A stretch of DNA of 64,000 nt, taken from JAFAFN01 sp963707555. Its GTDB lineage: Bacteria; Actinomycetota; Acidimicrobiia; Acidimicrobiales; Microtrichaceae. Below, piece by piece: positions 26,397 through 34,971 of this stretch (the stretch's first letter is position 1; each line of letters begins with the position of its first letter). The DNA lies in contig CAVPQM010000016.1 in the NCBI GenBank assembly GCA_963707555.1, forward strand, positions 176,185 to 240,184, written 5' to 3'. The position numbers were made by a program, and so were the translations under genes. The notes beneath the pieces were generated by a model. That model worked only from the letters and a program-made list of their open reading frames with translations. It was not told the origin of the DNA and made no database searches.

Positions 26397-26797
26397 ACCC
26401 GGCCGTTCGAGATGGCCACGCCCGTGCCGAACTTCGAGTACTGACCGCTCAGGATCGAGTTCCGGTGCGATGCGCTCGACATGAACAGCGAGTGCATCTC
26501 GCCCACCGATCGGGCCCAGCCGACGTTCTCGCCGAGGTAGCGGAACCCGGGTGCGCCGTCACGCAGGTTGGAGTGGCTGACCCGCCCCGTGGCAGCCATG
26601 TGCTCGGCCCACGCCTGCGCCTTGTTGACCAGCGTGGCGTCCATCGTCATCGGGTGGATGCGACGGTTGGAGCGCTCGTTGTTGACGAGACGTGACGATT
26701 CGTTCGCCTCGGCGTTCTTGCCGCACGCCGAGCCGACGAGAGCGACCACGAGAGCGAGTGCGACGAGACTGGACAGTCGACGGGTGCGACGAGTCAT
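26369..26797 (-). CDS. CAP/SCP-family (YkwD-like) secreted lipoprotein
   Basis: 142 residues from ATG 26797. Signal peptide with lipobox (VGSACG), then a CAP domain: LVNNERSNRRIHPMTMD, AQAWAEHMAATGRVSHSN, RYLGENVGWA (the GENV motif), SSASHRNSIL and GTGVAISNGRVYVVQVFGG. The cavity His residues of the family are present in SHSN and SSASHRN. Extracellular; CAP proteins have varied or unknown functions in bacteria. The start is preceded by about 160 bp of unusually AT-rich sequence that should hold its promoter. Confidence 0.85.
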   Translation of the reverse strand: MTRRTRRLSSLVALALVVALVGSACGKNAEANESSRLVNNERSNRRIHPMTMDATLVNKAQAWAEHMAATGRVSHSNLRDGAPGFRYLGENVGWARSVGEMHSLFMSSASHRNSILSGQYSKFGTGVAISNGRVYVVQVFGG

Positions 26798-26956
26798 GAG
26801 TGAGTAGTCCTGATGTTGAGGGATCGTTCGATCCAAGTCGGTCGGTGACGTGAGCCACGCACGGACATCAGCCCCAGCTGATGGAAATATTACGATCTGA
26901 TGACAGAACACATGACTATCACACGATCGGCACGCAACGCGCGGATGTGAGAGATG

Positions 26957-27394
26957 TCATGTCATCTCGAGGCCGCATTCGCGGCGGGCCCAGGTCGTGA
27001 TCCGCTCGCTCCGGGCGTCGAGCTCACCGAAGCGCTCGTTGAGGTCCTCGCGGCGTCGCTCGACCTCGCTCGGGTTGATCGCGTCGGCTCCACCCTCGGC
27101 ATCTGCGGTCGCCTGATCCTGCGCGAGCAGGTCGACGACGTCGACGACCGCGTCGGCGAGCGCGCGGAAGTCCGAGCGGATCTCCTCGGGTGCCTCGTCC
27201 GCGAGATCGCGCAGGCGGCGCGCCTCGGCATCGGCCGCGGTCAGGTCGCCGTCCTCGAGCGCGGTCGCCAGGTCGTCCAGGTCGGCGTGCTCCGCGAGGG
27301 GCGTGCAGAACCCGGGTGTGCCGTCGCCGCACGCGACCGGCACCAACGTCGCCGCCGCGAGCATCAGGCCCGCCGCGGTGCGACGTGGGCTCAT
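26957..27394 (-). CDS. small lipoprotein of unknown function
   Basis: 145 residues with a signal peptide ending in a lipobox (TLVPVACGDG). The mature protein is acidic, mostly helical in pattern (DLDDLATALEDGDLTAADAE, VERRREDLNERFGEL), with cysteines near both ends (FCTPL and RRECGLEMT) that could form a disulfide. No family recognised. The ATG overlaps the rpe stop as ATGA, so it is translated with rpe. Confidence 0.75.
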   Translation of the reverse strand: MSPRRTAAGLMLAAATLVPVACGDGTPGFCTPLAEHADLDDLATALEDGDLTAADAEARRLRDLADEAPEEIRSDFRALADAVVDVVDLLAQDQATADAEGGADAINPSEVERRREDLNERFGELDARSERITTWARRECGLEMT

Positions 27395-28071
27395 GCCCGG
27401 GCCGCCTCCGCCAGGGCTCGGATCTCGGACACGGCGTGGGCCAGGCCCTCGGGGTCGCGGTAGAGGGCGCTGCCGGCGACGAGCACGTCGGCGCCTGCGC
27501 CCGCTGCGCCGGCGACGGTGGACGGGCCGATGCCGCCGTCGACCTCGAGGTCGATGTCGCGGCCGGTGAACTCGATCATCGCCGCCACCTCGGCGATCTT
27601 CGGTTCCATCGTCTCGATGTACGCCTGGCCGCCGAATCCCGGGTTGACCGTCATGACGAGCACCAGGTCGACCAGGTCCATCACGTGGGCGATCGCCGAG
27701 GCGGGCGTCGCCGGGTTCAGCGCGACCGCCGGGCTGGCGCCGAGCTCACGGATGTTGGCGAGCGTGCGGTGCAGGTGCGTGCAGGCCTCGGCGTGCACGA
27801 TGACGATCTCGCAGCCGGCCTCGACGTAGAGGTGCGCCAGCTCGTCGGGGTTGACCACCATCAGGTGCGCCTCGAACGGCACGTCGACGTGGGGACGGCA
27901 GGCCTTGATGACATCCGGACCGAAGGTCAGGTTCGGGACGAACACGCCGTCCATCACGTCCCACTGGATCCGATCGACGCCGGCCTTCTCGAGGGCCACG
28001 CACTCCTCGCCGAGACGGGAGAAGTCGGCGGGCAGCACCGAGGGAGCGATCTGGATGTCTCGGGTGGTCAT
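27391..28071 (-). CDS. rpe: ribulose-phosphate 3-epimerase
   Basis: TIM-barrel epimerase of the pentose phosphate pathway. IAPSVLPADFSRLGEE, WDVMDGVFVPNLTFGP and FEAHLMVVNP contain the metal-binding His/Asp residues; VMTVNPGFGGQAYI and LEVDGGIGPSTV complete the signature. 226 residues. The stop overlaps the following lipoprotein start. No other pentose phosphate genes are adjacent. Confidence 0.95.
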   Translation of the reverse strand: MTTRDIQIAPSVLPADFSRLGEECVALEKAGVDRIQWDVMDGVFVPNLTFGPDVIKACRPHVDVPFEAHLMVVNPDELAHLYVEAGCEIVIVHAEACTHLHRTLANIRELGASPAVALNPATPASAIAHVMDLVDLVLVMTVNPGFGGQAYIETMEPKIAEVAAMIEFTGRDIDLEVDGGIGPSTVAGAAGAGADVLVAGSALYRDPEGLAHAVSEIRALAEAARA

Positions 28072-28168
28072 GGGACCGCAGGCTATCCGCGGCACCCGTT
28101 CGCACCGGAACCGGAGCGGGACGGGAGCGGGGCCTGAGCACTGCGAATGCCATCTACCGTGGACCGCC

Positions 28169-29389
28169 ATGACGCGGCGCTCGGTGGTCGAGGTGCAGAT
28201 CGAACGGGTGGTCGCGGGCGGACTGGGGCTCGGCCACGAGGGCGACGGCCGGGTGATCCTCGCGTCAGGTGCGATCCCGGGTGACCGGGTCGCCGTCGAG
28301 CTCGACCGCTCCAAGAAGCGGTTCGGTCAGGGCCACACCGTCGAGGTGCTGTCGCCGTCGCCGGAGCGCATCGATCCCCCCTGCCCCGAGGTGGCGGCCG
28401 GCTGCGGCGGCTGCGACCTGCAGATGGCGCCACCACCGCTGCAGCGTGAGCTCAAGGTCGGCATCGTGGCCGACAGCCTCGCCCACATCGCGAAGATCCA
28501 GGACCTGCCGATCACCGCGGGCGAGCAGCTGCCCACCGAGGGGTACCGCACGACGCTGCGCTGCGCCGTGGTCGACGGCCGAGCGGGCTTCCGTCGCCGT
28601 CGCAGCAACGACGTGCACGTCGTCGAGTCCTGCTGGATCGCGCACCCCGGTGTGCGTGAGATCGTCGAGCAGGGTCGGTTCCCGGGGGCGACCGAGGTCG
28701 TGATCCGCGTCGGTGCGCGCACCGGCGAGCGGGTGGTCGTGGTCACCCCGGCTGTCGCTGGTACGGGAGTCGGCGATGCGTCGGTACCCGGCGGTGTGCA
28801 GCTCGTCGGCGCCGACGAGCTGGCCGACGGTGCCGACGTGCACTTCCACGAGCTGGTCGCCCGCCGCCGCTTCCGTGTGTCGGCGGGGTCGTTCTTCCAG
28901 GCCCGGCCCGACGGCGCCGAGGCGCTGCTGCGTGCCGTCGGCCGTGCGATCGCTCCGTTCGACCCGGCGACCGATCGCCTCGTCGACCTCTACGGCGGTG
29001 TGGGGCTGTTCACCCTCGGTCTCGGTGCCCAGCGATCGGTGCTCGTCGAGCGCTCCACGTCGTCGTGTGCGGATGCCCGGGTCAATCTGGCTGCGCTCGG
29101 CACGGTGGTCGACGAGGTCGCCGTCGAGCGCTGGCACGCGACCGCCGCGGACGTCGTCGTCGCCGACCCCGCACGCGCCGGCCTGGGTGCCGAAGGCGTG
29201 GCGCAGGTCGTCGCGACCGGCGCGGCGAGGGTCGCGCTGGTCAGCTGCGATCCGGCGGCTCTGGCTCGCGACGTCCGGCTGTTGGTCGACGCCGGGTACT
29301 CGGCCAAGGGTGTCGAGCTGGTCGACATGTTCCCGCACACGCACCACGTCGAAGCGGTGACGACGCTGGTCCGGGGCGACCGCGCGTGA
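28169..29389 (+). CDS. RNA m5U methyltransferase (RumA/TrmA family)
   Basis: SAM-dependent class I methyltransferase acting on uridine in rRNA or tRNA. An N-terminal TRAM domain (VEVQIERVVAGGLGLGHEG) is followed by the [4Fe-4S] cysteines CPEVAAGCGGCDLQM. FFQARPDGAEALL, the SAM-binding DLYGGVGLFTLGLG, VADPARAGLG and the nucleophile VSCDPAALARD follow in order. 406 residues. The stop overlaps the next GTG (GTGA). Whether it modifies rRNA (RumA-like) or tRNA cannot be told from sequence alone. Confidence 0.9.
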   Translation: MTRRSVVEVQIERVVAGGLGLGHEGDGRVILASGAIPGDRVAVELDRSKKRFGQGHTVEVLSPSPERIDPPCPEVAAGCGGCDLQMAPPPLQRELKVGIVADSLAHIAKIQDLPITAGEQLPTEGYRTTLRCAVVDGRAGFRRRRSNDVHVVESCWIAHPGVREIVEQGRFPGATEVVIRVGARTGERVVVVTPAVAGTGVGDASVPGGVQLVGADELADGADVHFHELVARRRFRVSAGSFFQARPDGAEALLRAVGRAIAPFDPATDRLVDLYGGVGLFTLGLGAQRSVLVERSTSSCADARVNLAALGTVVDEVAVERWHATAADVVVADPARAGLGAEGVAQVVATGAARVALVSCDPAALARDVRLLVDAGYSAKGVELVDMFPHTHHVEAVTTLVRGDRA

Positions 29390-30258
29390 CGCTGCGACGG
29401 TGGTGGCGCGGGCTGCCGGTGGCGCTCGCGTCGGTGGTGCTGGTCGCCGGGTGCGGCACCGCCGGTGACGATGCATCGCCCGACGTCGGTTCGGAGCAGG
29501 AGGGCTCGTCGTCGGTCGCTGCGGCGTGTGCCGATGCGCCGCCCGAGGAGCTCCGCGTCGAGGTCGTGCGGGCGATCGAGCGTGCGAACGACTCCTACAC
29601 CCAGGGGCTCGTCGTCGACGACGGCCGACTCTTCGAGAGCGGCGGCCGTTACGGCGAGTCGACGCTGCGTGAGCTCGACCTCGACACCGGCGAGGAGCTG
29701 CGCCGGGTCGACGTCGCCCCCGACCTGTTCGCCGAGGGTCTCGCTGTCTCGCCCGACGGGTCGCTGGTGCAGCTGACCTGGAAGGAGGGCACCGCGCTCG
29801 TGTGGGACCCCGACACCTTCGAGCCGGTGCGCGAGATGAGCTACGACGGCGAGGGCTGGGGGCTGACGACGCTGGGCGACGGGACCCTCGTCATGTCCGA
29901 CGGGTCCGACACGTTGGTCGAGCGTGACCCCGAGGACTTCTCGGCGGTCCGCGAGATGAAGGTGCGGCGTGTCGGTGGTGACGCCGATCAGCTCAACGAG
30001 CTCGACTTCGACGGCGAGTCGGTGTGGGCGAACCGCTACCAGAGCGACGAGCTGTTGCGGATCGACCCGGAGTGCTGGACCGTCGACGGCGTGGTCGAGC
30101 TCTCGGCGCTGCGACGTCAGGCCGACGCGGTCGACGACGACCCCGACGAGCGCTTCGACGTCACCAACGGGGTCGCCCACATCCCCGGGACCGATCGCTA
30201 CCTGGTGACGGGCAAGTGGTGGCCCGTGATCTACGAGGTCCGCTTCGTACCGACCTGA
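29386..30258 (+). CDS. glutaminyl-peptide cyclotransferase-like lipoprotein
   Basis: 290 residues with a lipobox (VVLVAGCGTA) and a five-bladed-propeller glutaminyl cyclase of the plant/bacterial type: SYTQGLVVDDGRLFESGGRY, GESTLRELDLDTGEEL, FAEGLAVSPDG, LNELDFDGESVWANRYQSDE, and VTNGVAHIPGTDRYLVTGKW at the C-terminus. The enzyme forms N-terminal pyroglutamate on exported peptides. GTG start at 29386 is coupled to the upstream methyltransferase gene. Confidence 0.88.
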   Translation: MTLRRWWRGLPVALASVVLVAGCGTAGDDASPDVGSEQEGSSSVAAACADAPPEELRVEVVRAIERANDSYTQGLVVDDGRLFESGGRYGESTLRELDLDTGEELRRVDVAPDLFAEGLAVSPDGSLVQLTWKEGTALVWDPDTFEPVREMSYDGEGWGLTTLGDGTLVMSDGSDTLVERDPEDFSAVREMKVRRVGGDADQLNELDFDGESVWANRYQSDELLRIDPECWTVDGVVELSALRRQADAVDDDPDERFDVTNGVAHIPGTDRYLVTGKWWPVIYEVRFVPT

Positions 30259-30306
30259 GCGCGGCGCGCTCGCCAGCTCGAGCATCTGCCGCTGGCGTGT
30301 GTGATC

Positions 30307-30320
30307 ATGACAAGTGTCAT
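30307..30320. promoter_or_regulatory. inverted repeat upstream of the MpaB-like gene
   Basis: ATGACA and TGTCAT separated by AG form a perfect palindrome about 42 bp before the preferred ATG at 30362. The position fits an operator near the promoter. No regulator gene is adjacent. Confidence 0.4.
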
Positions 30321-30361
30321 CGGCGTGGTCCGGGGGGATGCGCCGCAGCTCGGAGGACGTC

Positions 30362-31150
30362 ATGGTGCAGCCGGCCGTAGGGGCGATGTGGGGTGCGGAG
30401 TCGCGGAGCTGGGAGTACGGCAGCCGCTGGTTCAACCTCGTCGGCGGCCCCCGTGCGGCGATCATGCAGACCTGCGACCCGAAGGTCGCTGCGGGTGTCG
30501 CTCAGTACAGCTCGTACCGCACGGATCCCTTCGGTCGGCTCGAGCGGACCATGGACGCCATGTTGGCGATCAGCTACGGCACGCCCGAGCGGCGTGAGCA
30601 GGTGTTGTCCGACCTGCGTGAGATGCATCGCCGGGTGAGGGGTCGCACCGGCGGGGGAGCGGCGTATTCGGCGCTGGATCCGGCGCTGATGTTCTGGGTG
30701 CTTGCCACGCTGACCGACACGGTGATGGAGGTCGACCGCCGCTACATCCGTCGCATGCGCCGGGCGGATCGTGAGCGCTACTACGACGAGAGCCGACAGC
30801 TCGCGGACGCGTTCGGCATCCCCGAGCGCTTCGTGCCCGAGGACCTGGCCGAGTTCCGCACCTACATGGCCGACACGCTGCGGTCACTGCGCCCCGACGA
30901 CGATTCCCGTGAGATCGCCCGGTCGCTGATGCAGCCCGGGCTGAAGTGGGTGCCGGACCTGGCGTTCGTGCCGCTCGAGTGGATCACCACGGAGCTGCTG
31001 CCGACACCGCTTCGGCGCCGTCTCTGGATCGAGGACCTGAACCCCGCGCAGCTCGCAGCGGTTCGCAGCGCGCAGCTCATGTCGCGACAGACCCTGCCTC
31101 GCGTGCCCGGCGGCCTGTCGCCGAGCCCCTTCATGGCCCGAGCGATCTGA
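30362..31150 (+). CDS. MpaB/Lcp-type oxygenase (DUF2236)
   Basis: 262 residues of the MpaB/rubber-oxygenase catalytic family: a haem-containing, mostly helical fold. Family blocks are GGPRAAIMQTCDPKVAAGVA, DPFGRLERTM, EMHRRVRG (conserved His), YSALDPALMFWVLATL, YYDESRQLADAFGIPE and the C-terminal LPTPLRRRLW. The ATG at 30362 has a strong GGAGG site six bases upstream; a GTG at 30314 in frame is less likely. Substrate unknown; such proteins are numerous in actinobacteria. Confidence 0.85.
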   Translation: MVQPAVGAMWGAESRSWEYGSRWFNLVGGPRAAIMQTCDPKVAAGVAQYSSYRTDPFGRLERTMDAMLAISYGTPERREQVLSDLREMHRRVRGRTGGGAAYSALDPALMFWVLATLTDTVMEVDRRYIRRMRRADRERYYDESRQLADAFGIPERFVPEDLAEFRTYMADTLRSLRPDDDSREIARSLMQPGLKWVPDLAFVPLEWITTELLPTPLRRRLWIEDLNPAQLAAVRSAQLMSRQTLPRVPGGLSPSPFMARAI

Positions 31151-31309
31151 GCAGCGACGGGGTCGCCTGTCGGAACACACTCCGGCGATGCGGGTGGTGT
31201 TCGGGTGCGTGCACGAGCGGTCCGTCCGCAGCGAAGCGCCGTCCGCTCGATCGCCGAGATTCCCCATGGTCCGCGCATCCGCGCGCGACAGTTCGGGCGA
31301 AGAAGGTGC

Positions 31310-31543
31310 ATGCACCACCGTCTGCTCAGCACTTTCTGGTCGCTCGTCGCGGCCTTGCTCTTCGGAGCGGGGTTGGTCGCGGGGTCCGGGCACGACTACG
31401 AGATCGGCCAACCGTTCCCTCAGCACCTCGCGGCGTACGTCGGATCGGGCTCGACGTTCTTCGTCGGTGCCGTGATCGCCGCAGCTACCGCGTCGGTGAT
31501 CTGGGCGCTCGCAGCGCCGGAGCCTGAGCCCGACATGGGCTGA
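31310..31543 (+). CDS. small two-helix membrane protein
   Basis: 77 residues (MHHRLLSTFWSLVAALLFGA...). Two hydrophobic helices, at about residues 7-26 and 49-67, flank a polar loop with HDYEIGQPFPQHL; the C-terminus is acidic. No family recognised. A hairpin terminator follows directly, which supports its being a transcribed gene. Confidence 0.55.
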   Translation: MHHRLLSTFWSLVAALLFGAGLVAGSGHDYEIGQPFPQHLAAYVGSGSTFFVGAVIAAATASVIWALAAPEPEPDMG

Positions 31544-31558
31544 ATGTCGGAACGGCAA

Positions 31559-31582
31559 GGGGCCCCGATTGCTCGGAGCCCC
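31559..31582. terminator. hairpin terminator between the small membrane protein gene and tRNA-Lys
   Basis: GGGGCCCCGA at 31559-31568 pairs with TCGGAGCCCC at 31573-31582 with one mismatch and a TTGC loop. It is placed to end transcription of the membrane protein gene on + and of the tRNA genes on -. Confidence 0.6.
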
Positions 31583-31603
31583 GTCGTTGCTTGCCTTCTG
31601 TTG

Positions 31604-31676
31604 TGCGCCCCCTGGGACTTGAACCCAGAACCTGCGGATTAAGAGTCCGATGCTCTGCCAATTGAGCTAGAGGCGC
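31604..31676 (-). tRNA. tRNA-Lys (anticodon CTT)
   Basis: 73-nt cloverleaf: acceptor GCGCCTC with GGGGCGC, D-arm TAGCTCAATTGGCAGAGCA, anticodon loop CTCTTAA, T-arm GGGTTCAAGTCCC. CCA not encoded. Confidence 0.93.
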
Positions 31677-31762
31677 TCGACGGCCTTGGGGCCGGCGTGG
31701 AGATGACACTGTAGCGACCCGGCGGCGACGACAGAAACTGCCGCCCACCGCCGAGTCCTCGG

Positions 31763-31837
31763 GGTGACCGAGGGGAATCGAACCCCCGACCTCCAGGATC
31801 ACAACCTGGCGCTCTAACCAACTGAGCTACGGCCACC
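31763..31837 (-). tRNA. tRNA-His (anticodon GTG)
   Basis: Acceptor GTGGCCG with CGGTCAC, discriminator C, and an encoded G at the -1 position (31837), both hallmarks of tRNA-His. Anticodon stem CCAGG/CCTGG with loop TTGTGAT. Same direction as tRNA-Lys, 87 bp upstream of it. Confidence 0.94.
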
Positions 31838-31886
31838 ATGACGAGACGGAAGATCATAGACGAGCGCTCCGCCACGCCAGAATCCG

Positions 31887-32909
31887 TTAGCCAGCGGCTG
31901 GCTCGAGCGGCTTCGCGGCGGTCACGGCCTCGGTCATGCGGTCGACGAGCTCGGCGAAGCTGGCGTAGCCGAACGCGAAGCTCAGCTGCCACGGCACCAC
32001 CTGGTCGGCTTCGAACGCGGGCACACGCTGCACGTTCGCCGGCACCATCGTCTCCATCCAGTCACGGCCGCCGAAGCGGGCATCGGCCAGGATCAGATCC
32101 GCGTGGTAGCGGTTGACCTCCTCCCAGCTGAGCGTCTGCCAGAACTCCTCGTCGGTGTCGGGCTCGACCAGTTCGACGCCGGCCTCACGGAAGAACTCGA
32201 GGTCGGGGTAGGCGGCGGGCACGGCGACGTACATCTCGTTGGCGGAACCGGATGTGCCGAGCACCTTGATGCCGGGGTTCGCCGCGACGGCCTCGGTGAG
32301 CCGCTGACGGGCGGCGTCCAACGTGGCCTCGGCGTCGTCGCGTGCCTCGACGGCGGAGTCGCCGGCGATCGACTCGGCGAGCTCGGCGAAGCGCGCGAGG
32401 GGCTCCTCGACAGGACGCGCGTCGACGCGCAGGCCGACGACCGGTGCGATCTGCGTCGCCTTGTCGAGCACCTCGGGAGCGATCCCGAAGTACTCGCCCT
32501 CGGCCCAGCTGTCCGAGATGATCACGTCGGGCCGCAGCCCCGCGAGCTGCTCGATGTTGACCTCGCCCGCATCGTTGGCGAGCGCGACGACCGACTCGGG
32601 ATCCAGGCTGCCGAGCGCCGGGTCGGGAGTGCCGTCCAGGCGCTTGCCCGAACCGAGGATGCCGGCGACCTCGATGCCGTACTCGTGCAGCGCACCCGCC
32701 GCGGCGGGGCTCGCGACGATCGTCTCGGGCGGGCCGTCGAGCTCGACGCTGGTGCCGTGGTCGTCGGTGAAGGACCAAGCCTCGGTGGTCTCGCCGGAAC
32801 CGGCAGCGGTCGTGGGTGACTCGGCATCGTCGCTGCCGCCGCACGCTGCGAGCAGAAGTGCGGCAACGGCGGCCAGGGCGGCCAGTCGAAGGGGAGGGGG
32901 AGTTCGCAT
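31887..32909 (-). CDS. ABC transporter substrate-binding lipoprotein, iron-siderophore (FepB/FecB) type
   Basis: 340 residues. Signal peptide with lipobox (LLLAACGGSDD), then a periplasmic-binding-protein fold of the TroA/FepB class: SFTDDHGTSVELDGPPETIV, IEQLAGLRPDVIISDSW, VEEPLARFAELAESIAGD, and a C-terminal LSFAFGYASFAELVDRMTEA. Typically binds ferric siderophore for import. No permease or ATPase genes are adjacent, so it must work with components encoded elsewhere. Stands between tRNA-His and tRNA-Arg. Confidence 0.87.
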   Translation of the reverse strand: MRTPPPLRLAALAAVAALLLAACGGSDDAESPTTAAGSGETTEAWSFTDDHGTSVELDGPPETIVASPAAAGALHEYGIEVAGILGSGKRLDGTPDPALGSLDPESVVALANDAGEVNIEQLAGLRPDVIISDSWAEGEYFGIAPEVLDKATQIAPVVGLRVDARPVEEPLARFAELAESIAGDSAVEARDDAEATLDAARQRLTEAVAANPGIKVLGTSGSANEMYVAVPAAYPDLEFFREAGVELVEPDTDEEFWQTLSWEEVNRYHADLILADARFGGRDWMETMVPANVQRVPAFEADQVVPWQLSFAFGYASFAELVDRMTEAVTAAKPLEPAAG

Positions 32910-32965
32910 CCGCCCACTCTGCCCGTGTGACCCCGTGAAGGCGCAAACGGTACCGTGGCGCCCCT

Positions 32966-33039
32966 GCCCCCGTAGCTCAGCTGGATAGAGCACCGGACTT
33001 CTAATCCGATGGTCGCAGGTTCGAATCCTGCCGGGGGCG
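32966..33039 (+). tRNA. tRNA-Arg (anticodon TCT)
   Basis: 74-nt cloverleaf: acceptor GCCCCCG with CGGGGGC, discriminator G, D-arm TAGCTCAGCTGGATAGAGCA, anticodon loop CTTCTAA, T-arm CAGGTTCGAATCCTG. CCA not encoded. Confidence 0.94.
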
Positions 33040-33057
33040 CCGAGGCTGGGCCGAGGT

Positions 33058-33090
33058 CGGGCGGAGCTCCGCTGGTAGGGCACCGGACTC
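33058..33090 (+). other. tRNA-like fragment beside tRNA-Arg
   Basis: AGCTCCGCTGGTAGGGCACC followed by GGACTC closely matches positions from the D-arm to the anticodon stem of the tRNA-Arg 20 bp upstream, with one gap and about three substitutions. The acceptor and T-arm are missing. The stop codon of the broken NuoF-like gene falls at its right end. It may be a partial tRNA duplication or the scar of an element that used a tRNA gene as its target. Confidence 0.45.
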
Positions 33091-34713
33091 AGGCCGGGTC
33101 GTAGGTCCAGTCGGGTCGCTTTCGGCGATGCGTCTCGTCGTAGGTGGCGTGACCGTCGACGAGCTCGACGAGCTTCGGGAAGGGGCGTCCTCCCGGGCGA
33201 GGACACCGGTGCTGCTCGAGGTGCTCGACGAACTCCTCGGGGAAGGCCTGGAGCACGCTGGCGACCACGCGCTGCTCCTCGACCGCGAGGTAGCAGCGGC
33301 TCCCGTCGGTGACCCGCTCGAGCCAGCCGCCGATTGCCCTGATTGCACCGTCGGTGCCAGCGCCGGACTCGACGCGCTCGAGCAGGGCCGTGATCTCTCC
33401 GGATCCGATCTTGCACGGCGGGCACTGGCCACACGACTCGATCGACAGGAACCGTGACATCTGATGGGCGACATCGACCATGCACGCCGTGTCGTCGTAG
33501 ACGATGAATCCCGCCGAGCCCATGCCGGTACCGATCGCGTCGAACCCTTCGTAGCTGACCGGTGTGTCGAGCTGCGCAGCGGTCACGACGGGGTTGGCGA
33601 CACCCGAGAAAGGAACACAGCCTTGACCTCGCGCCCCGGCGCCAGACCGCTGCCGACCGCGTTGATCACGGCTCCCAGCGGCGAGCCCAGCTCGACCTCG
33701 CCGACGTCGGGCGCGATGACATCGCCGACGACAGTGACGACCACAGTGCCGGGGGACTCGTCGGTGCCCATCGAGCGGAACCAGTCCGCTCCACGGGCCA
33801 GGATGTGCGGCACGTTCGCGAGCGTCTCGACGTTGTTGACGAGCGTGGGGTTCGGCTCATCGGTGCGCTCCCCGGGACCGTGCGGACCGGCCTCCCACCC
33901 GGCCTGCGGAGACGCTGCGAACAGGCCCTGCTCGTAGGGCGGGAACCAGCGCGGCAACGGGGGCTTGCCCTCGATCACCTCGAGCATCGCCTTCTCCTCG
34001 CCGAAGAGGTATTCGTCGGGCCCGCCGACGACGTTGACCGTGCAGGCGTCGCACAGCCCCGCGGCTTGGAACTCCTGGACCGCTCGGGTGAACGCCTCGA
34101 GCTCACGCTCGAAGCTCGCCTTGATGCACATGTAGAGCTCGTCGGCTCCGACGGCGAGCCCTGCGATGACCATGCCTTCGACCACCTGGTACGGGTTGGC
34201 GCGCAGCAGGGCCCGATCCTTGAAGGTGCCCGGTTCGCCCTCGGCGCCGTTGCACACGAGGTAGCGCCGTGCCGCGGTCTGCTCGGCGATTCCGGCCCAC
34301 TTCCGGCCGGTCGGGAACGCCGCCTGGCCGGAGTGCGACCGACTCCGCCGGTCCATCGTGCGAGAGGCTGGGTGGGGATCGCCAGGGACTCACGGATCGG
34401 ATCCGCGTGAGCTGTGTCCGCTCACTCTCGGAGTTGACCTGGTCGCCGAATTCATCCCATCGCCGCAGCGCGTCCTGCAGCTGTTGGGGGAGCTGCCCGT
34501 GCTCGCGCCCGTGCTGGTGTTGCCCTGCCTTGACTTCCTCGGCGGGCAGTCCGCCGCCCCCTCGGCCGCGGAGTCCGGCGGCGGCGATCACCTCGATGGT
34601 GGCGGAGGCACCGAGCATGCGAGCGGCGTCGATGCCAGCACCGCCGGTCTGGCGGTGCCGAGGTAGGCATGCGAGCGAGGTGATCGGCCGCGGGGCAGGA
34701 GGAAGGTGCTCAT
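33089..34713 (-). pseudogene. NuoF-like NADH-binding flavoprotein (51-kDa subunit family), disrupted
   Basis: Flavin/NADH-binding subunit family of complex I and formate dehydrogenases. From the ATG at 34713: MSTFLLPRGRSP, then (other frame) EVIAAAGLRGRGGGG, an insertion, AAFPTGRKWAGIAEQTAARR (FMN/NADH loop), CNGAEGEPGTFKDR, NVVGGPDEYLFGEEKAMLE, PTLVNNVETLANVPHI, and (third frame) SCGQCPPCKIGSG with the [4Fe-4S] cysteines and HRCPRPGG. At least three frame changes plus about 200 bp of foreign sequence between GRGGGG and AAFPTG break it. RBS GAGGAG precedes the ATG. Too damaged to make a full enzyme as given. Confidence 0.75.
34335..34545. other. about 200-bp insertion inside the NuoF-like gene
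   Basis: Between the codons for GLRGRGGGG (near 34550) and AAFPTGRKW (near 34330), which are contiguous in intact relatives, lies about 210 bp with no similarity to the family. It can be read without stops on the minus strand as a Gln/His/Arg-rich stretch (AGQHQHGREHGQLPQQLQDA). No terminal repeats or transposase are obvious. Insertion-sequence fragment, duplication or assembly join are all possible. Confidence 0.5.
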
Positions 34714-34835
34714 GTGCGCTCCTCGACGTCGGTCAGAGGTGCCGTGGTCTCCCATCGGACCTCGGGGCCCTGTGCTCGCCGGTTGTCGACCGCCAGGTGC
34801 ACGGCGCCGTGCGGCGCGTCCTCAGGGCGAATCGT
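34710..34835 (-). pseudogene. C-terminal fragment of an unidentified gene coupled to the NuoF-like gene
   Basis: The last roughly 40 codons (GAVHLAVDNRRAQGPEVRW then TAPLTDVEERT) look protein-like and end in a TGA that overlaps the NuoF-like ATG (ATGA). Upstream the frame loses coding character and runs into the promoter region of the divergent aldo/keto reductase, so no full-length gene can be traced. Family unknown. Confidence 0.35.
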
Positions 34836-34971
34836 CCGCCGCCGTGACTGCGCTCGGGGGGCGACCGTAGCGGAGCGGACTGCCGGCGACGTCGGCCCGT
34901 CAGTGGGCGGCGCGCGGCGTCGAGGGAAGGACGAGACTCGGGAGGAGAGCGCCCCGTGGAAGGAACGCACC

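Noticed and set aside
31485..31992. Short proteins encoded across 31.5-32.0 kb (for example one containing LAQLAEHRTLNPQVLG)
   Set aside because: These are translations of tRNA-Lys and tRNA-His genes, a well known source of false small proteins.
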